Below are positions 47,751 to 61,617 of a stretch of 64,000 nt of DNA, piece after piece. Every line of letters starts with the position of its first letter. Position 1 is the stretch's first letter. The stretch comes from Agelaius tricolor. Taxonomy: Eukaryota; Chordata; Aves; Passeriformes; Icteridae. The notes below the pieces were generated by a model. It was not told the origin of the DNA. It made no database searches and saw only the letters and a list, made by a program, of their open reading frames with translations. The DNA lies in NCBI GenBank assembly GCA_023055355.1, contig JALJCS010000004.1:31586744-31650743 (forward strand). Direction: 5' to 3'. Made by a program: the position numbers and the translations under genes.

Positions 47751-49921
47751 GATGATGTTTCCATACCACTACAGGAGTTCTCAGGGTCTGGATCACAGAA
47801 ACAGCCCTTCTTCACCAGGCCACAATTCACATGAGATGTGACAGAAGATGGTTACAGATGGCTTCTTCTTTTGGTCATGCTTTATATCCAGGTAGTTTCA
47901 TCTTTTTCCTTATCAGTACTCCCAAAATGTTTCTGTATGAAGTACAAAAGGATTTTGTCTTCTGGCTCTAAAATCAGCTGAAGTTCATTAGAACAAAAGT
48001 CTGGTTGATAAACAAATATGAAAAGATTACACTAATATTGGGGATTTATGATTTTATTAATATGATATCCTCCTCTGAATTGACTTGTTGATTAGAAATG
48101 GGGGAATTTTTCCTTTATGGACATAAAGATGACATAAAGCAGATATACCTGGCTCTTTTCTCCTTCCTTATTTTTATATATAATTAGATTTGATCCACAT
48201 GATGTGTCTTTCTGATGCAGGAAGCAGGAACTGAAAACACATTTCCCTTTTTATTACATCAGAGGATATTTTTTAGTTCAAGACTGTTTCATGGCACTGT
48301 GCCAGCCTTCCCCTACAAGAATAAGTGAATGATCAGTACAATAAAATTGTCAGATCCAGCGGGTCTCTCCTGTCTTTTTATTTTACTCTTAGATGCAACA
48401 TAGATAAATTGACAAACCATCTTCCACACATATGCATTGTGTACATGCATGGGCAAACTCCTCTCCCAAGCCACCATCAGGGGGAAAAAGTAGGATCAGA
48501 GGAGGCATAATTTACACTGGTGTCCAATGACCAAAATGTAAAGGGCAAAAATGACAGCATCAAATCTATCATGGAGAACAACAGTAAGTTAGTGGGATGA
48601 AGTAAAGCACTTTTGTTTCTGTAGTTCATAATGAGAGGGTGGCTGGAAAGAGTGAATATATTTCATGCCCATAAGCTGTGCTGGGAGATGTATTCTGTTA
48701 CTTTTACTGTGAAACTGTGGGAGAAATTTTGTTTTAATCACTTAACTGTCATACTGAAGGTTGTTTTCTTGGTAGTAGAGCAATTCTGGCAAACAGCTGT
48801 AACCTGTACAAGAAGATTAGCATGTATAGACAGTAAGCAAATGATGATTAGTCAGAAGATGGAAAATACCAAAAGTATGTATACACCTATGTATCTCCAG
48901 AAAATTTGTTTTTTTGTTTTCTTACAGGCCTTCTTCTTGTTGTGGGTGGGAGGCTGGGGTTTAGAGGAAAGATGAGAGATGCTGCTGGGCAGGCAGGGGA
49001 GAACAGAGTGGCCTTGAGGACAAGGAGAGCGAAAAGTTGGAGATAAAATGAGAAAATATGCAGAGAGAAAGGTATGGGAAGTGCAATGGATTGTACACAT
49101 GTACATGCTGAGAAAGGGGAATTTTGAAATGAGAAAATTCCACCAGAGAGACTGAATCAAGAGGCAAGTTAAGTTCTGAGATGGAAAGCTTTTAAAAAGG
49201 ATTTTAAAAAACCCAATCAAAACAAAATATGTGAAAAAGACAACATGAAATAAAACCAGAAAATCAAGACTTTGGAAATCAGAACTTCTATAGGAACTAT
49301 ATGGAAGCGAAAGACAGTGACAACCTAAATGGTATTTTAAACATTAAGTAAGAACATTACATTGTGATAATGGTCTCTACATGTGCCCCTCCCCTCCTCA
49401 GCTCAGCTTGTGTCAGACTGTGATACAGCCTGACATAGAAAAAGCTATGATTTAGTGAGCAGAAAACAGACAGAAAATGTGAAATGTAGCAAGGGAAAAC
49501 TGCAGGAATTTCATCTTAGATATGTGTACTAGGAGAGGGAAGGCAATTACAGCCCTGCTGGCATAGCGGGTATCAGTACAATGCCTAACAGAGATTCCCT
49601 GCAAACTCCTTAAGGAAATCAAACTTGGTTTTTTTTAAAGTTTGGAAAGGAACATTTACGCTGAAATAGTAATTTCTATATATACGATCAAAATAGTTTG
49701 GTTTTTTATTACACAGACAGCCTGAAACTGTGTTTTTTGTTTCTAAGGATTTCTAAGTCATGTGAATGCTCTGGTACTGCTGAACAGTAGTCTTCTATAT
49801 CGAATAGTTAGGTTTTAAACAGAGGGGCATATTTTTAAGTATTTCACATCTACAGGCAGAGGAAATGTAATTAAAACAAAAAATACATTGGCAAAATATT
49901 TTAAATATATTTATAGTTTCA
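47751..49921. other. unique non-coding sequence
   Basis: No supported gene or mobile element. The 122-codon minus-strand frame at 48852-49220 overlaps a second minus-strand frame and a plus-strand one, and shows only low-complexity Ser/Pro/Phe runs. Confidence 0.55.
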
Positions 49922-50034
49922 GTTTTTCTTTTTTTTCTTTTTTATTTTTTCCTTTTTATTTTCTTTTTCTTTTCCCTTTTTCTTTTTTCTTTTTCCTTCC
50001 TTTTTTTTTCCTATTTTTTTCCTTTTTTATTTTT
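49922..50034. repeat. T-rich pyrimidine tract
   Basis: About 113 bp is nearly all T and C on the plus strand, with five or so A interruptions, in TTTTTC and TTTTCC units. The minus strand is a polypurine tract. No retroposon body adjoins it. Confidence 0.9.
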
Positions 50035-53000
50035 AAAAAATAAGTCCTGTACAAATATTTTGAGTACCTACACTCAATTGAAGTACCTATATCTATATAA
50101 AGCAGATTTCATGACCAAATGGCACATTTGGAGGTATGACTGGGTCAAAACCCAATCAAAAATTTAGACCTGAGGCTGAAAACATAGACAAGACAGATCT
50201 AAAGACACTTACATGAGGAAATTAAGAGGGGTCAGCATCTGAACTCTTATAGGAGAGATCCCTCTGTCTTTCCCAAAGGGTTCACAGAGAAACAATTGTA
50301 AGCACTTTCTAACCTGATAGCTTCAGTGTGGGAACATATCATTGTTATCTAAAAGCTGGGAAAATCAGGACACGAAAAGGTCAACATGATTCCTTCAAGG
50401 ACAGATAATGAGTCAGAAGTAGACCAACAAGAGTGGTGTTGTTCAGATTTCCAGGCCAGGGTCACCACTATTGGGTGCCCGGACTTGCTTGCCAGTACCT
50501 GGTGAGGAACATTTCTAATTATTTACCAGTTGTGGAATTTCTATTTGTACTTCTGATAAAAGCCTCTGAAGACTGGGAGTCAGGCTCAGACATCTCAGTA
50601 CCCAAGGGGAGTAAAGTGTTAGTGAATTAAAGAACTGTTTACTCTGGGGAAGGACACCAAAAGTTCAGAAGCAGCTCCGTGCATTTGGGAAGTTTTATGG
50701 CAAAACTGTGGTGCTATGAGAGTAACAAGTTTTCCATAGAGGTTGTTTTCCATAGACAGCTGTGCTGAAGGGTTATGGACATAGCTGGGAATTCAGATGC
50801 TAAAAGTAGGACTTGAACAATGCTTAGGTCCTTAAATCCATTGTAAAATTCAGCCCTTGCATCTCCATCCCCGCTTCTCATTCTCTATAATTAATTTGTT
50901 CGTTGATCTTTTCTGATCTGAATAACAAGCTAGCAGCAGAAGCTCTAGTCCCACTCCTAGAATTCTTTCCTATCTGGATCCAAAAACCTCACTGTAAAAG
51001 TTGGTTGCATTGGCATCTATACACTCTCTAGTGCTCTAATAACAAAGACATTTCCCCCTGCACAAGTTGCTCAGTTGCTGAGATGGTGGCTTGGCAATTT
51101 GAATTGCATTTGTGCACAAAGTGCAGCCAATGGTCCATTTCAAAATGTTATTTCTATCACTTAAATGTAGCAATTTCCCTTGTCACTTCTAATCAAACAC
51201 ATTGCTGTTGTTTTTAAATTGACAGAAATGGAAATTGGCAAGTACTCAAGAGTCACTGATTTTATGGCACTGCTAACTGAGGCACCACATACCCACCCCC
51301 CATCATGCAAGAAATATGCTTGTTACACTAATAAGGCTCTGGATGCACCTTAGAAGGTTGCATTTACTTTCCATGAGTCAAGTTTAGTGAACTGTGGTTT
51401 GTCATGGCATAATGCACACAGAGATTTTGCATTTGTAAAAACATGAGCAAAAGGCTCAGTTTTGCCTGCCCCTGTAAATCCATGATAGAATGAAAAATTG
51501 TTTCAAACAAACAGCTGAATAGTACTATCTATTAATTAACTTGTCCTGGCACTTCCAATTTAAGGAGAAACTTCTGACATCTTGGTTGGGATGCTGAAGG
51601 GTCACAGAGCTGGATTTTGCTTGTTTGAAGCCATCTTTGTTACTGTCACCAGCACGTAGTTGTGACATGCAGGAGCAGTTATGGTGCCTTAAACCACAGT
51701 TACTGAAAGAAACATGTTTTTTCTTTTACTTCAGATCCAGAGGAGCATCCCAGGAAATGTAGCTTTTGACATTTTTTTCTAGCACAACTGTAAATGCAGG
51801 GTTCTATCTCTGGTGGTTTTCCATTTGCTTGTCCCCATGCCAGCCCATCCATGTGGGGCTACTCTTGGCCTTTCATTCAGGTGAGAGTGATTTAGTTTCA
51901 CCTGCAAGTCTCTGGTTGGCAAACACAGCAGGTAGGTCAGGTTTTCCAGGAGATGCACAAAGGAGCCAGAAAGCAGCAAACTGTGAAATCCCACAGGCTT
52001 GTAAATCCAGGTTTGACTGTTTATTTCCAGACATACTGGAAAGGCTTTTCACATCATGTTCTTATCAGTGTTATTGTGGCTTAAATAGGAAGCTGCATAC
52101 CAATGGAGACGGGAGGAATGTATCCACAAACAAGGGAGGGTTACTCGGCGGGGTGAGGGAGTATCCTTGCTGCTGACTGTTGTGGAGTATTTTCAGTGAA
52201 TGACCTTGGATTTTCTCCCTCTTGGAAACCATGGCAACCAGCATTTGTTCTTGTAAAATAATTTCTTGTCTCGCAGTGAGTGATTATATTTCTTCTCCGA
52301 ACTCAGAGGTAAAATCTCTCCACAAAGAAGAGCAGAAATGGCTAAAGAGCAAGCCTGTCTTGATTGTTCTGAATCACTGTATCTTAAAATACGTGACGCA
52401 ACATGGTTATCTACTGCCGACTGAACAACCAGCTAAAGAGTAGCCTCTGGATTATTGTCTGATCCTGTTTCTAGGTTAGCATAATCAAGTCTGAAATAAA
52501 TACAGACATCTTTGGTGAATGCCCGTTTGTTTCCCTAATTAGCATCTGACGACAATCAGGAAAAAACATTCCAAGATTATACTGAGGCTTTTGCTGAGCA
52601 CTTTGGAAATCACTGACATGGTCATTTCCCTGCTTTTAAACATATTTTAAAGTGATAAAGGCTATTTGCAAGTTATCCTTTTTTCTGATAATCAGTCTGT
52701 GTAATTCTGCCTGTAGCACCTCATAGATCTTGTGCTTCATCCATACAAAACCTCCCATCACCTGGGCATTTGAGGGAAGGGAAATGTCTCTCATATATCC
52801 ATACAACTCAAATCATCTGCCAAAAAACCTGAACATCAAACACAAACCCAAATACAACAAGACAACCAAAATCTACTTAAAAAATAAAGATGTGATAGCA
52901 GCTGGGCTTGTCTGTGCACCATACCATCCCTCACTTGTGAAAAAATGTGCAAAAAAGACATGGAAAATCCTTCAGGATCATCTCTGAGGTGTGTGGAACT

Positions 53001-54887
53001 TCATTTCACAGGGAAGCTGATTCAACTGTGCTCTACCCATCAGAGCTTTGTAGCCGCTTCCTTTCATCTGGAAACAAGGTGCAGATGCTAAAAATTGCAT
53101 AATTTAAGCATAGATCCAAAGGAAACAAGTCCTAAGGGGGAGCCAGCTGTTTCTGATTGTGAGTAATCCCTCTTCTGCAGTAACCCTGAGCCTTCTAGAG
53201 AGCTCAAACAAATCTGAGTGAGGACATGGAAACCTCAAGGGCACTGATGCTGTTAGAAGCATCTGAGCATTGGAAGCTGGGTGGGAAGCAGATGTCAGGT
53301 TTTCCTGCTTTCTCTTCTGCTTGAGCTCTGTCAGATGGCTCTGTGCATCCCAGCAGGTTACCAGGTGGTGAGTCCAACTTGCTCCTGAGGACCCTGGGAC
53401 TCCTGGCCCCGCAAGAAGGCTCACAAGTTCAAGTCTAGGGTCTTCTGCCCTTGGCAAGAGGTGAGACACCACCCTGGGGACAGGGATCCAGCTGCTGTTG
53501 CAGTCGCCCTTGGGAGCATTTCATTTCACCTGGCTTTCCTTGCAGGCTGTGAGTTCCTGGGAATTCTAACCCAGAAACAGGTTTGTATTCCCACCCACTG
53601 CCTGCAGTGCCACCATCTCAGCAGCCCCCACAGCACCCTGCCCTCACTGCTGCCCTGGGAGCTGAGGGACACAGCTGCTGAAGAGGCAAGCAGGCAGGGC
53701 TGTCCCTTGACAGCACAAGGGACCACCCTCCCCAGCTGTTTGGTCCCTTCTGACCCTTTCCTTAGGATTTGGGCACCCTTCCTGGAGCTCCAGTTTCTGC
53801 TTGCATCCATCATCACCTGCACACCAGTCAGACTGCAAAGGCAAGATTTCTGCACACTGTAATATCCCCACAGCTTATGTGGATACCATGGTATACCAAA
53901 AGGCTAATACCGTTTGTTGCTTTCTTATACCAGAAAAAAACCCTCCGTACAATAGACATAATAGTGGCATTATTAGTGACAATTAAATGCCATACTTGAA
54001 AACTTAACTCCAATTTCATTACAAGACTACCCTCCTGCTGCTCTGCCATTAACAGTGACTTTACCTTGCAGCTTTTAATCACCATGCCAGGACATGCAGC
54101 TAAGTGAGGACTCCCCATCAGCCAGCTAATATCCTCCAAGGAAAATGCATCAAAAGCTCATTTTAAGAGGGGCTCTGACTGACACAGGGAGTGCAATAGG
54201 GGCAGGTTACAGTGGGATGTACATGTGCCATTTAGAGGCACTGCTGCCAAAACTGTGGCAGCAGAGGGGCCACAAGCTGAACAGGTGCATGGACTGCTGC
54301 ACAGGAGGCTTGCTGCAGCCTGTGCTGGGGAAGGAGCACAAGTGCAGAGCTCTGTAGTGGGCAAAAGAGGAGCTCTTTGAGGACTCAGATTGATGTAGGT
54401 ACTTGGGACACCAGCGGGGCCCACCAGAAATCTTTCTTTAATAGCAGCCATGGTTTAGTTAAGGAAGCACTACTGCACTGATGGACACGCATAGTCTTGG
54501 GGTGCACACCATCCCAGCCCTAAAGCCTGGGAGCCCAGAGATGGGGTCTTTCCCCAGGCCAAGCCAAACCACTTTGAAGAGGGTTGCAGTGATGCTGCAG
54601 CTGCTGCAGCAGCCCATCTGATATGCTCAGTGCTCCTGGGCCACCATGCACAGTGCCCACATGACTGTGCTGAAAAGGAATGCTTAGCAGAAGTGCATTA
54701 GCTCACAGATAAACTCTGCAGCCTTTTCCAGCCACTGACTATGAAGTAGGGGTTGAAATCTGAAAGCATTGCATGGGATTAGCCATGCATCTGCCATTAA
54801 AATCAATCCTCTTCACTGCTTTGCAAATCTCCATTTGCAGCTATCTACCTCTTGGACACAAGAAATGAAGAGAGAGGATAAGAAGAA
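50035..54887. other. gene-poor block
   Basis: No gene could be supported. 52100-52440 holds more CpG dinucleotides than its surroundings. 53100-53870 is GC-richer, with overlapping frames of 109-133 codons on both strands and no motif. 50729-50758 contains GTTTTCCATAGA twice, 17 bp apart. Confidence 0.55.
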
Positions 54888-54938
54888 GGGAACAATGAAG
54901 GGGACACATGTACGGGACAATGAAGGGGACATATGTAG
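54888..54938. repeat. about 25-bp tandem repeat, two copies
   Basis: GGGAACAATGAAGGGGACAC with ATGTAC is followed directly by GGGACAATGAAGGGGACATA with TGTAG. The copies match at most positions. Confidence 0.8.
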
Positions 54939-57900
54939 AGTGACTCCATGCCATTTATTAATGATCTCCTAGGACAATATTCAGATTATTTTAGTTCAGT
55001 TTCAGTTCAAAATGCCTAAACAAAGAAAAGGAAAATATACTGATTGGGAAGAAAAAAGTATCTGCTTGTTTTCTATAATACTGATGGGTCCAGGGACAAA
55101 ACTTACGTCAGGACCTAGACAAACACATTTTTCAGCAGATTAAAAAAAAATAAAGTAAAGATGGTGATATTCTGTTATTTTAAACTTCTGTGGTTTTTTG
55201 TTTTGTTTTGAACCATAGCCTAGGCAAGGAATTCAATACTTTCCCTGCAGCATGTGTGCCAGAAACATAGTATTTGCATAGATAAACAGCCCCCTGAGAT
55301 TCTCCTGTAATTGCTCAGTTTTGGGCATTGCCACTTCAGGATTCAGACGATTGCAGGCATGGCATGGTGATAAGCTGGCACCTGCGATATGTGGGAGGGT
55401 GGTCACAAGTGCTGTGTGTTGGGAGAGAAAGAAGTGATAGTAAAAACAGTAAAACAAATTGGAGGGAAAAAAAAGAGGAGTGAAATCCATGAAACAGGTA
55501 GCTAAATGTCTCTGTGGATGCTTTTATTTTTTTCCCAGAAGAATGTTTATCCTGTCAGTCATATAAAAGGTGAGGCAACTGTTGGTGTTAGGAAATGATA
55601 CCAACAAAACAAAAAATAAAATCACAAAACAGTTACTGATCACAAAGCAATCATAAAAAAAGATCAAAAAGCAAAAATGTGGTTCCTAGCTTTGGTGCAT
55701 ATCTGCCTCACACTTGTTTCTCGTGGAGGTGCATGAGAGGTTCACTCTAAAAGTGAGTGAACAGGTGACAGACTTGTCTTGTATCCCTCATTTTGCTCAC
55801 CTGTAAGGAAGTCCAGCAATAAACATTTCTAGGAAGAAAAATGAGATCTGAAAGTGCTTTGAAAGTAATAGCACAGCAAACTGAGAGATGAGAGCCAGAC
55901 AGGGTTAGAGGAGGGGCATGTTGTGGAAGGGCAGCTGATGCTAGCACATTTCCACGGACTAGAACAGCAAGGAAGATGAATGGGGGCAGTTGGTGAGTGG
56001 CTCAGCAGTGGAGTTCAGGGAAGAGGGAGTCTGAGTAGTCAGACTGCTGGATGGGCACTGCAATTGCTCATCCTTACCGTGGTAGTAAGTCCCACTACTC
56101 CACTCTTCACTTGATCATTTACACTTACCATTTAAGTCAAACCTGAACATTTCCTTTTGTAACAGTTAAATTTAGCATTCCAAACAATCAAAACCGTTTG
56201 ATTTTGCAGCCTGTGTAGCAAAAGTAGAGGAAACAGCACAAAGCTCAAGGGTGAGCAGAGCAGCAGAGAGGGAAGGTCTTGCTTCTTTCTAACCACAGAG
56301 GACAAGGGACTCATGTTCCATACACCTTTGTCTACTTTTCTTTGAGGTTTTGAGGCAGGGGTCTTGCAGGGGGGTTCTCCACAATGAGTCCACCCACTTT
56401 GTGTGGCAGCTTTAATTACACATCAAGCAGCAGCACATAAATAGTTAGGACATTAGTCACAGAGAGAGCATGAGGGTCTCCATGTCCCAGCTCCACCAAT
56501 ATCTTAGTGATTTTAGCACAGAATTTCTGTAGCCATCTCCTGGATCAGAAGAAGACACTGAACTTCGATCTCATACTCCCTGGTACAAAATGTGTTTTAT
56601 TGGTCATCTGCCTGTTGCTCACCATCCTCCATCTGAGTTCCTTATGCAAACAGTATTGCCATGTGCAAAAATACATTATTCAATGAAGAAACCATTTTCT
56701 CAAATACCCACAGCTCAGGGGAATAGCTTTCACAGCACAGTTCTTTTAACAGCTACAGCTGCAGACAGTGGAGAAGGCTGTGAAACTAAAATGGAGGAGA
56801 AGATATGCTGTGTTTCTAAGCAGTCTAAAAGCAGCCATGCAATAAGAAAGCACCAAAATACAGAATGACAGTATGTATCAAAGCCACAGACCAGGGTGCA
56901 CGCTCAGGAAGAGAGTGACACAGCAGAGGTGTCCTGGTAAGAGCTGCCTGCAAAACCAGAAAGGGGGTAGGGAGCCAGTTTCTTTTGCACACTGTTACTA
57001 ACCACTTGTGACCAGCAGAGCTTCAAGATGCACAAACGCCTGGAATAATTAGGTCAGTCGTGTCTAGATGCAGAGACAGCTATATCAGACTTGGCTGTGC
57101 TTTAGCTTTCCCCAGAAACCATGGCTGTCACAGCACCAGAGTTCATGAGATGGATATAAAAATTCTGCATCCGAGGGGTTATAGAAACTACCCTATTGTC
57201 AAAAAACTGAGTGGGCTACAGGAGCTGCCTATACCTCAGCATCCTCTTGCTCCCTGCAGATTGCTTGCATAAGCAGGTCTTTGACTTCAGAGGCTAGTGA
57301 GAGTAAACAGGGGAGATCAAACATATTCCATACTCATCCTGTTTAAACATAAGCTGAGTTGTATATGAGGCAGGACACTAAGTCCATGCAACACACTGTG
57401 TGTGTTTAAACCCAGGGATTTCTGTGGGTAGGGAAGGACTGTGGGATTACAGCCTGAATTTTAAATAGCTTCCTCATCTTCACAATGTCAAAGCATCATT
57501 TTATGCCCCAGGAGGATTCCTGGATAAAAATAATTAACATTATTCTGCCTGGTATGTGAGGCAGTAGGTGTGCCAGGCTGGGGGTGCCACAGGCAGACAC
57601 AGAGAAGGGAAGGGGCAGTGCTGGCAGCAGAGCTGCTCCGGCAGGAAGGCGGCCAGGGATGGGGACACGTTCCCTGCTCGCTGCCTGGGGGTCTGCAGTC
57701 GCACCTGAATCGCTGCAGGAGCTCAGCCTTGGCTCACTTCTCCAGCATCAGTGAGAAACGTGCTGCCAGTGGAGGGTGATGATAGAGTGTTTCCCGTAGA
57801 GATTTCAAAACCTAGCAGTGGCAATTTGCCTTACAGCCACAGCACCAGGTCTCAGACAGACCTGTCAGTGTCCTCACACCAGAAAAATAAAGCAGTAACA

Positions 57901-60721
57901 CGTTTTTGTTGCTCCTTTTTGTTTTCACAACATAACAAAGCAACCCTGCTAACGAGAGCAGGGGAAATTTATGTGATTTCGTTTTATTTTGATTAGGTCG
58001 TTTGCAGGTTCTTGTGACAGCAAAGAGAAAGCTTACCTAGGTGTCAGCCCCACGCCCAGAATAAGTTCTAGAAACTGGATCCATTCTTCTTTTTGAATAG
58101 AATATCCATTGAAGCAACTCTGCTTCCTTCTTTGATGTGTGTTAGAGGCCAAGTAACTTATTTTTCATTTGATTTAAACTGAAATGCAAAAAGACCTGCT
58201 AGTTAGCAATAGCACAAGAACACAGAAGCTGGAATATAAATGACATTTGACAAGAAAAAAAGAACCTTTATTCGACATAGGTATTTACAATATTTTGTAC
58301 CTACACATAGGATTGATTCTAGCCTTTGATGCAAGTTATTCTGAAGAAATCTTAGTGGTACTGAATTGTGTCAATTTATCTAAAATTTTTAAATTTTGCC
58401 TTCCATTTGTGGTCTTCAACATTTTTCAACATTCTCTACAGATGACTGTAATTTCTTTCTTGCCTATCACAATAATATCATAAGAGAGCTTGGAGACAAA
58501 TACAGGAGCTTATGCCACAAATGGGAAAAGATTGATGAAAACACATAGAATATCACTTGCAAAACAGCAGTTACTGAAACATATTAGTTGATTACCTAAG
58601 GTACTCACCAATGTCCTTCACTCAATCCCTCTGGGTCTAATAACTTAGGAAGGAAAGTATTGTATTTTAATTTAGATTATGGTTATTGTAGTCTCCATAG
58701 AATTCGTAATATAATAAGGCCATCCAGCAGTTTTCAACTATGGTAGCAAAAAATGTTACCATGCCAAGGGCATTACATCATACATTGACACTGGTTAGCC
58801 AGCAAAAATAGTACCTTATGACAGAGTTGGGGCAAAAATTAGACTTTTATATCATAATTCACAACACAATTCCATCACCTCAGGGAACAAAGCATGACAG
58901 CAGCTGACAGAAATATACCATGTTTATGGACAACAACTGCAGGAGAGCTTCAGACAGCATCCTGCCACGAACCACACAACAAAACAGGCTGGACAGGCAA
59001 ACTGGGACAACAAACAAGAAATATTGCTAAGTGCTGAAAATTAGAAGCAGTGATTCCAGGATCCACCTTTCACTCTCATCTAGAGATGGCACTTGCTATC
59101 TGCTTATGTGTCCCCTGTCCCACTATTGTTTCAGGAAAAGCCTCCCTTCCTTTCTTCTTATGATAATTAGCTATTTCCATGGATAGACCCATGGGTCTCA
59201 AAGGCTCCTTACAACCTTGCTGTCTGGTGTTGAAGATGCACTACCTGCATGCTTTAGCAAATCAGGGTTTTGTTTACTCTTGAGTCCCTGTGCCTATGCT
59301 TTGAACACCACCCACCCATAACAGTAAACTTTTCTGCTGAAATACCATTTATGTTACAGGCCTGGGTGAGCAGGCCTGGGAGCCATCCAAGTGCTGTGTC
59401 CTTTGGTGCTCTCTTTGGTCCTGAGAACCACTAAGTCTTTGGGGACACTGGAGTGAGTGGTGGACAGATGGACTGGGAGAGCTGGGAGGAGTGTGACAGG
59501 ACGATGGAACAAGTGCTGGATTAATGCAACAGCTGCTTGGCTTGAGAATGAAGGGTTTATCTGTCCAGTTTAGTTTTGCTTTGCATTAGCTAACTGCACA
59601 GTAAAACGTTGGGAACAGTTCTCTGCCCATCTGCACTCGCCAGGGGTTAAACCACAGCACCGGTTGCCCTGAAGGGCTGAATCACCTGTGCTTTGTTTGC
59701 AAGCTGTACCCACCCTGGGGACTCTCCTGTGGTCTTTCCCCTTTCATGAAGTCTGATCCTGTATTTAAATCCCTCCAACTAATTAACTGCACACCTGTTC
59801 CTGAAAAAGGGACCTTTGAGAGCTCCCAGCAACTGGAGATGTGGCTTGCCAAGGTAGATGTGTTGCCAGGATTGCATCACTTAAACATTTCAGGCAATTG
59901 AGCCTCATGGGACTGACAGAAGTGATAAAGGCCAGGAAAGACATCATGGGAACACTTTACACCACTTGGCCTCAATTCACTCTGCTGTGAGAACCGAAGT
60001 ACAAGGCAAATTCACCATGCCTAGGATCCTAGGAGTGGGATGGAGATACAGCAACCTGCCTTAAGCATTCTGGAAAGCTGCTCTAGAGTCCCCATGTAAT
60101 TTGCAGTGTCTTTTCTTCAGTAGAGTCCCTTGGAAAGGGCAGTATCTCCAAGCCCACTCATAGACAGGTGTCCAAGAAGCAGTATCTTGACAGCAAACAA
60201 AAATTTCATTCATGTGTTTGAAGGTAGGACAGGGCTCTCAAATTGTGCCTGTTTCTTTGTCCTAATTGCAATTAGCACATAAATCAGGTCTTGGCTCTTA
60301 TATGAGTGCTTTGCTTCTTAAACAGAATTGCTATGGCAAAAGTAAGGAACTGATCAGTTTGATTATTTTGAGCTTACTGTAAGAGAATCAAAATTGAGAG
60401 CTAATTCTTCATAAAAGATGGTAGCACTTCAGAATTTGTCTGTGAAAGACATCCCATAAATCTTTTTACTTACACTGCAGTACCACAGCATCTGCATGTG
60501 AAATGTTCAAAGTTCAAATCCACAGCATTTCAGTTTTTTTTTCTAATCTATTTGGTCCATATCAGTATGTATTAGAACTCTCTTGCTGAGAAATATAAAA
60601 CAACAAAAGGATTATACATGATCCCCACAGGAAGCTGTTCAGAGAAGAACACACACTTAAAGGTTTCATCTTGTCAGTGAGTATAAACACCTAAAGGCAG
60701 CAGAGCATCTGAACAAAGACT
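54939..60721. other. gene-poor block
   Basis: About 5.8 kb without a supported gene. 57570-57790 is GC- and CpG-enriched relative to the window. 59340-60060 includes CAGGGGTTAAACCACAGCAC and CTGTATTTAAATCCCTCC, faintly suggestive of LTR sequence, but no ends could be defined. All frames are under 95 codons and unremarkable. Confidence 0.5.
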
Positions 60722-60822
60722 GGGGCAGCCAGCTCCAGGTAGTCCGGCCTGAGTAGGGGCTGGACCAGGAGACCTCTAGAGGTCCCTTCCAGCCTCAGCC
60801 ATTCTGTCACTCTATGATAAGT
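60722..60822 (+). mobile_element. CR1 LINE 3' end, short
   Basis: GGCTGGACCAGGAGACCTCT, AGAGGTCCCTTCCAGCCTCA and GCCATTCTGTCACTCTATGA is a well-preserved CR1 sense tail. Only the last 100 bp or so is present, a typical extreme 5' truncation. Confidence 0.9.
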
Positions 60823-61543
60823 GGTATTGCTTTCAACAAAATTAATCCTGCATTTAAAAAGTCATACAGCAAGTTCCTCGTAAGGACAACAGTGCTTATT
60901 TGTCTGTAGTGCAGCACACATCACAGTCTGTGTCCTCACCTTGAGAGCACCATGACAGACCAGTTCTTAGGAAGTCACAGGTTTTAAATCTCCTACATAA
61001 GCAGAGGATGTGGTCCAGGAATTTTTCATGTATTATCAAACAATGTTGTAAAGGATGGGTGATGGGTGTGAAATCAAACCAGAAAATGGGTATGTATCTC
61101 CTGAGTGACAAGCATGTTATGTAACCTACCTTCTATTCATATACACACCACACAGACTGGCAGGTTGGAATGAGAGCCTTCCTTCACCACCACTTTTATC
61201 TTAAATTTCGTGTTCAATGGGAGTCCAGTGCTTCTTCCTTTGAAATCAATGTTCAAATTATCATTAAGCTTGATGAGAGCAGGAGTGGTCTGTCTACCTG
61301 TCTGAATTTGAAAAGCGATTCCAACACTAAAGAGATAAAATTAAGTCAGAACATTTGCAAATCTTTTCCGTACTCAGCATGTTTTTATGAATGTCTCTGG
61401 ACATAACTGGGGAGAATGTTAATACAGCTGCCTGTTAGCACAGAATAATAATTATCTGCTGTTAGATTAGCACAAAAGGAAAGATATAATTATTTGCAAT
61501 GCATAAAACTTGAGGCTTATGATAATGCTGTGTTTTGTTGAAC
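60823..61543. other. unique non-coding sequence
   Basis: No recognised gene or repeat. 61430-61530 is AT-rich (TAATTATCTGCTG, TATAATTATTTGCAAT). If the minus-strand exon at 62.1 kb is real, this is the region downstream of its poly(A) site. Confidence 0.45.
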
Positions 61544-61617
61544 TTTATTTCTTCACAATTGTCTTGTACATGTTAATAGTTTTTTTCTGAGGAATGTTAG
61601 TCCTATTACAGTTTATT
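61544..61617 (-). other. candidate poly(A) signals on the minus strand
   Basis: Two AATAAA hexamers are read on the minus strand, at 61612-61617 (CGAAATAAACTG) and 61544-61549 (GAAATAAAGTTC). They lie about 500 and 570 bases downstream of the stop codon of the candidate terminal exon at 62114. The hexamer is common in AT-rich DNA, so its weight depends on that exon. Confidence 0.3.

Noticed and set aside
51766..52443. Consecutive plus-strand frames of 136 and 73 codons
   Set aside because: They are separated by stops without convincing splice sites and have no recognisable domains.
60490..60530. tRNA B-box-like word AGTTCAAATCC
   Set aside because: No A box at the proper distance and no cloverleaf arms.
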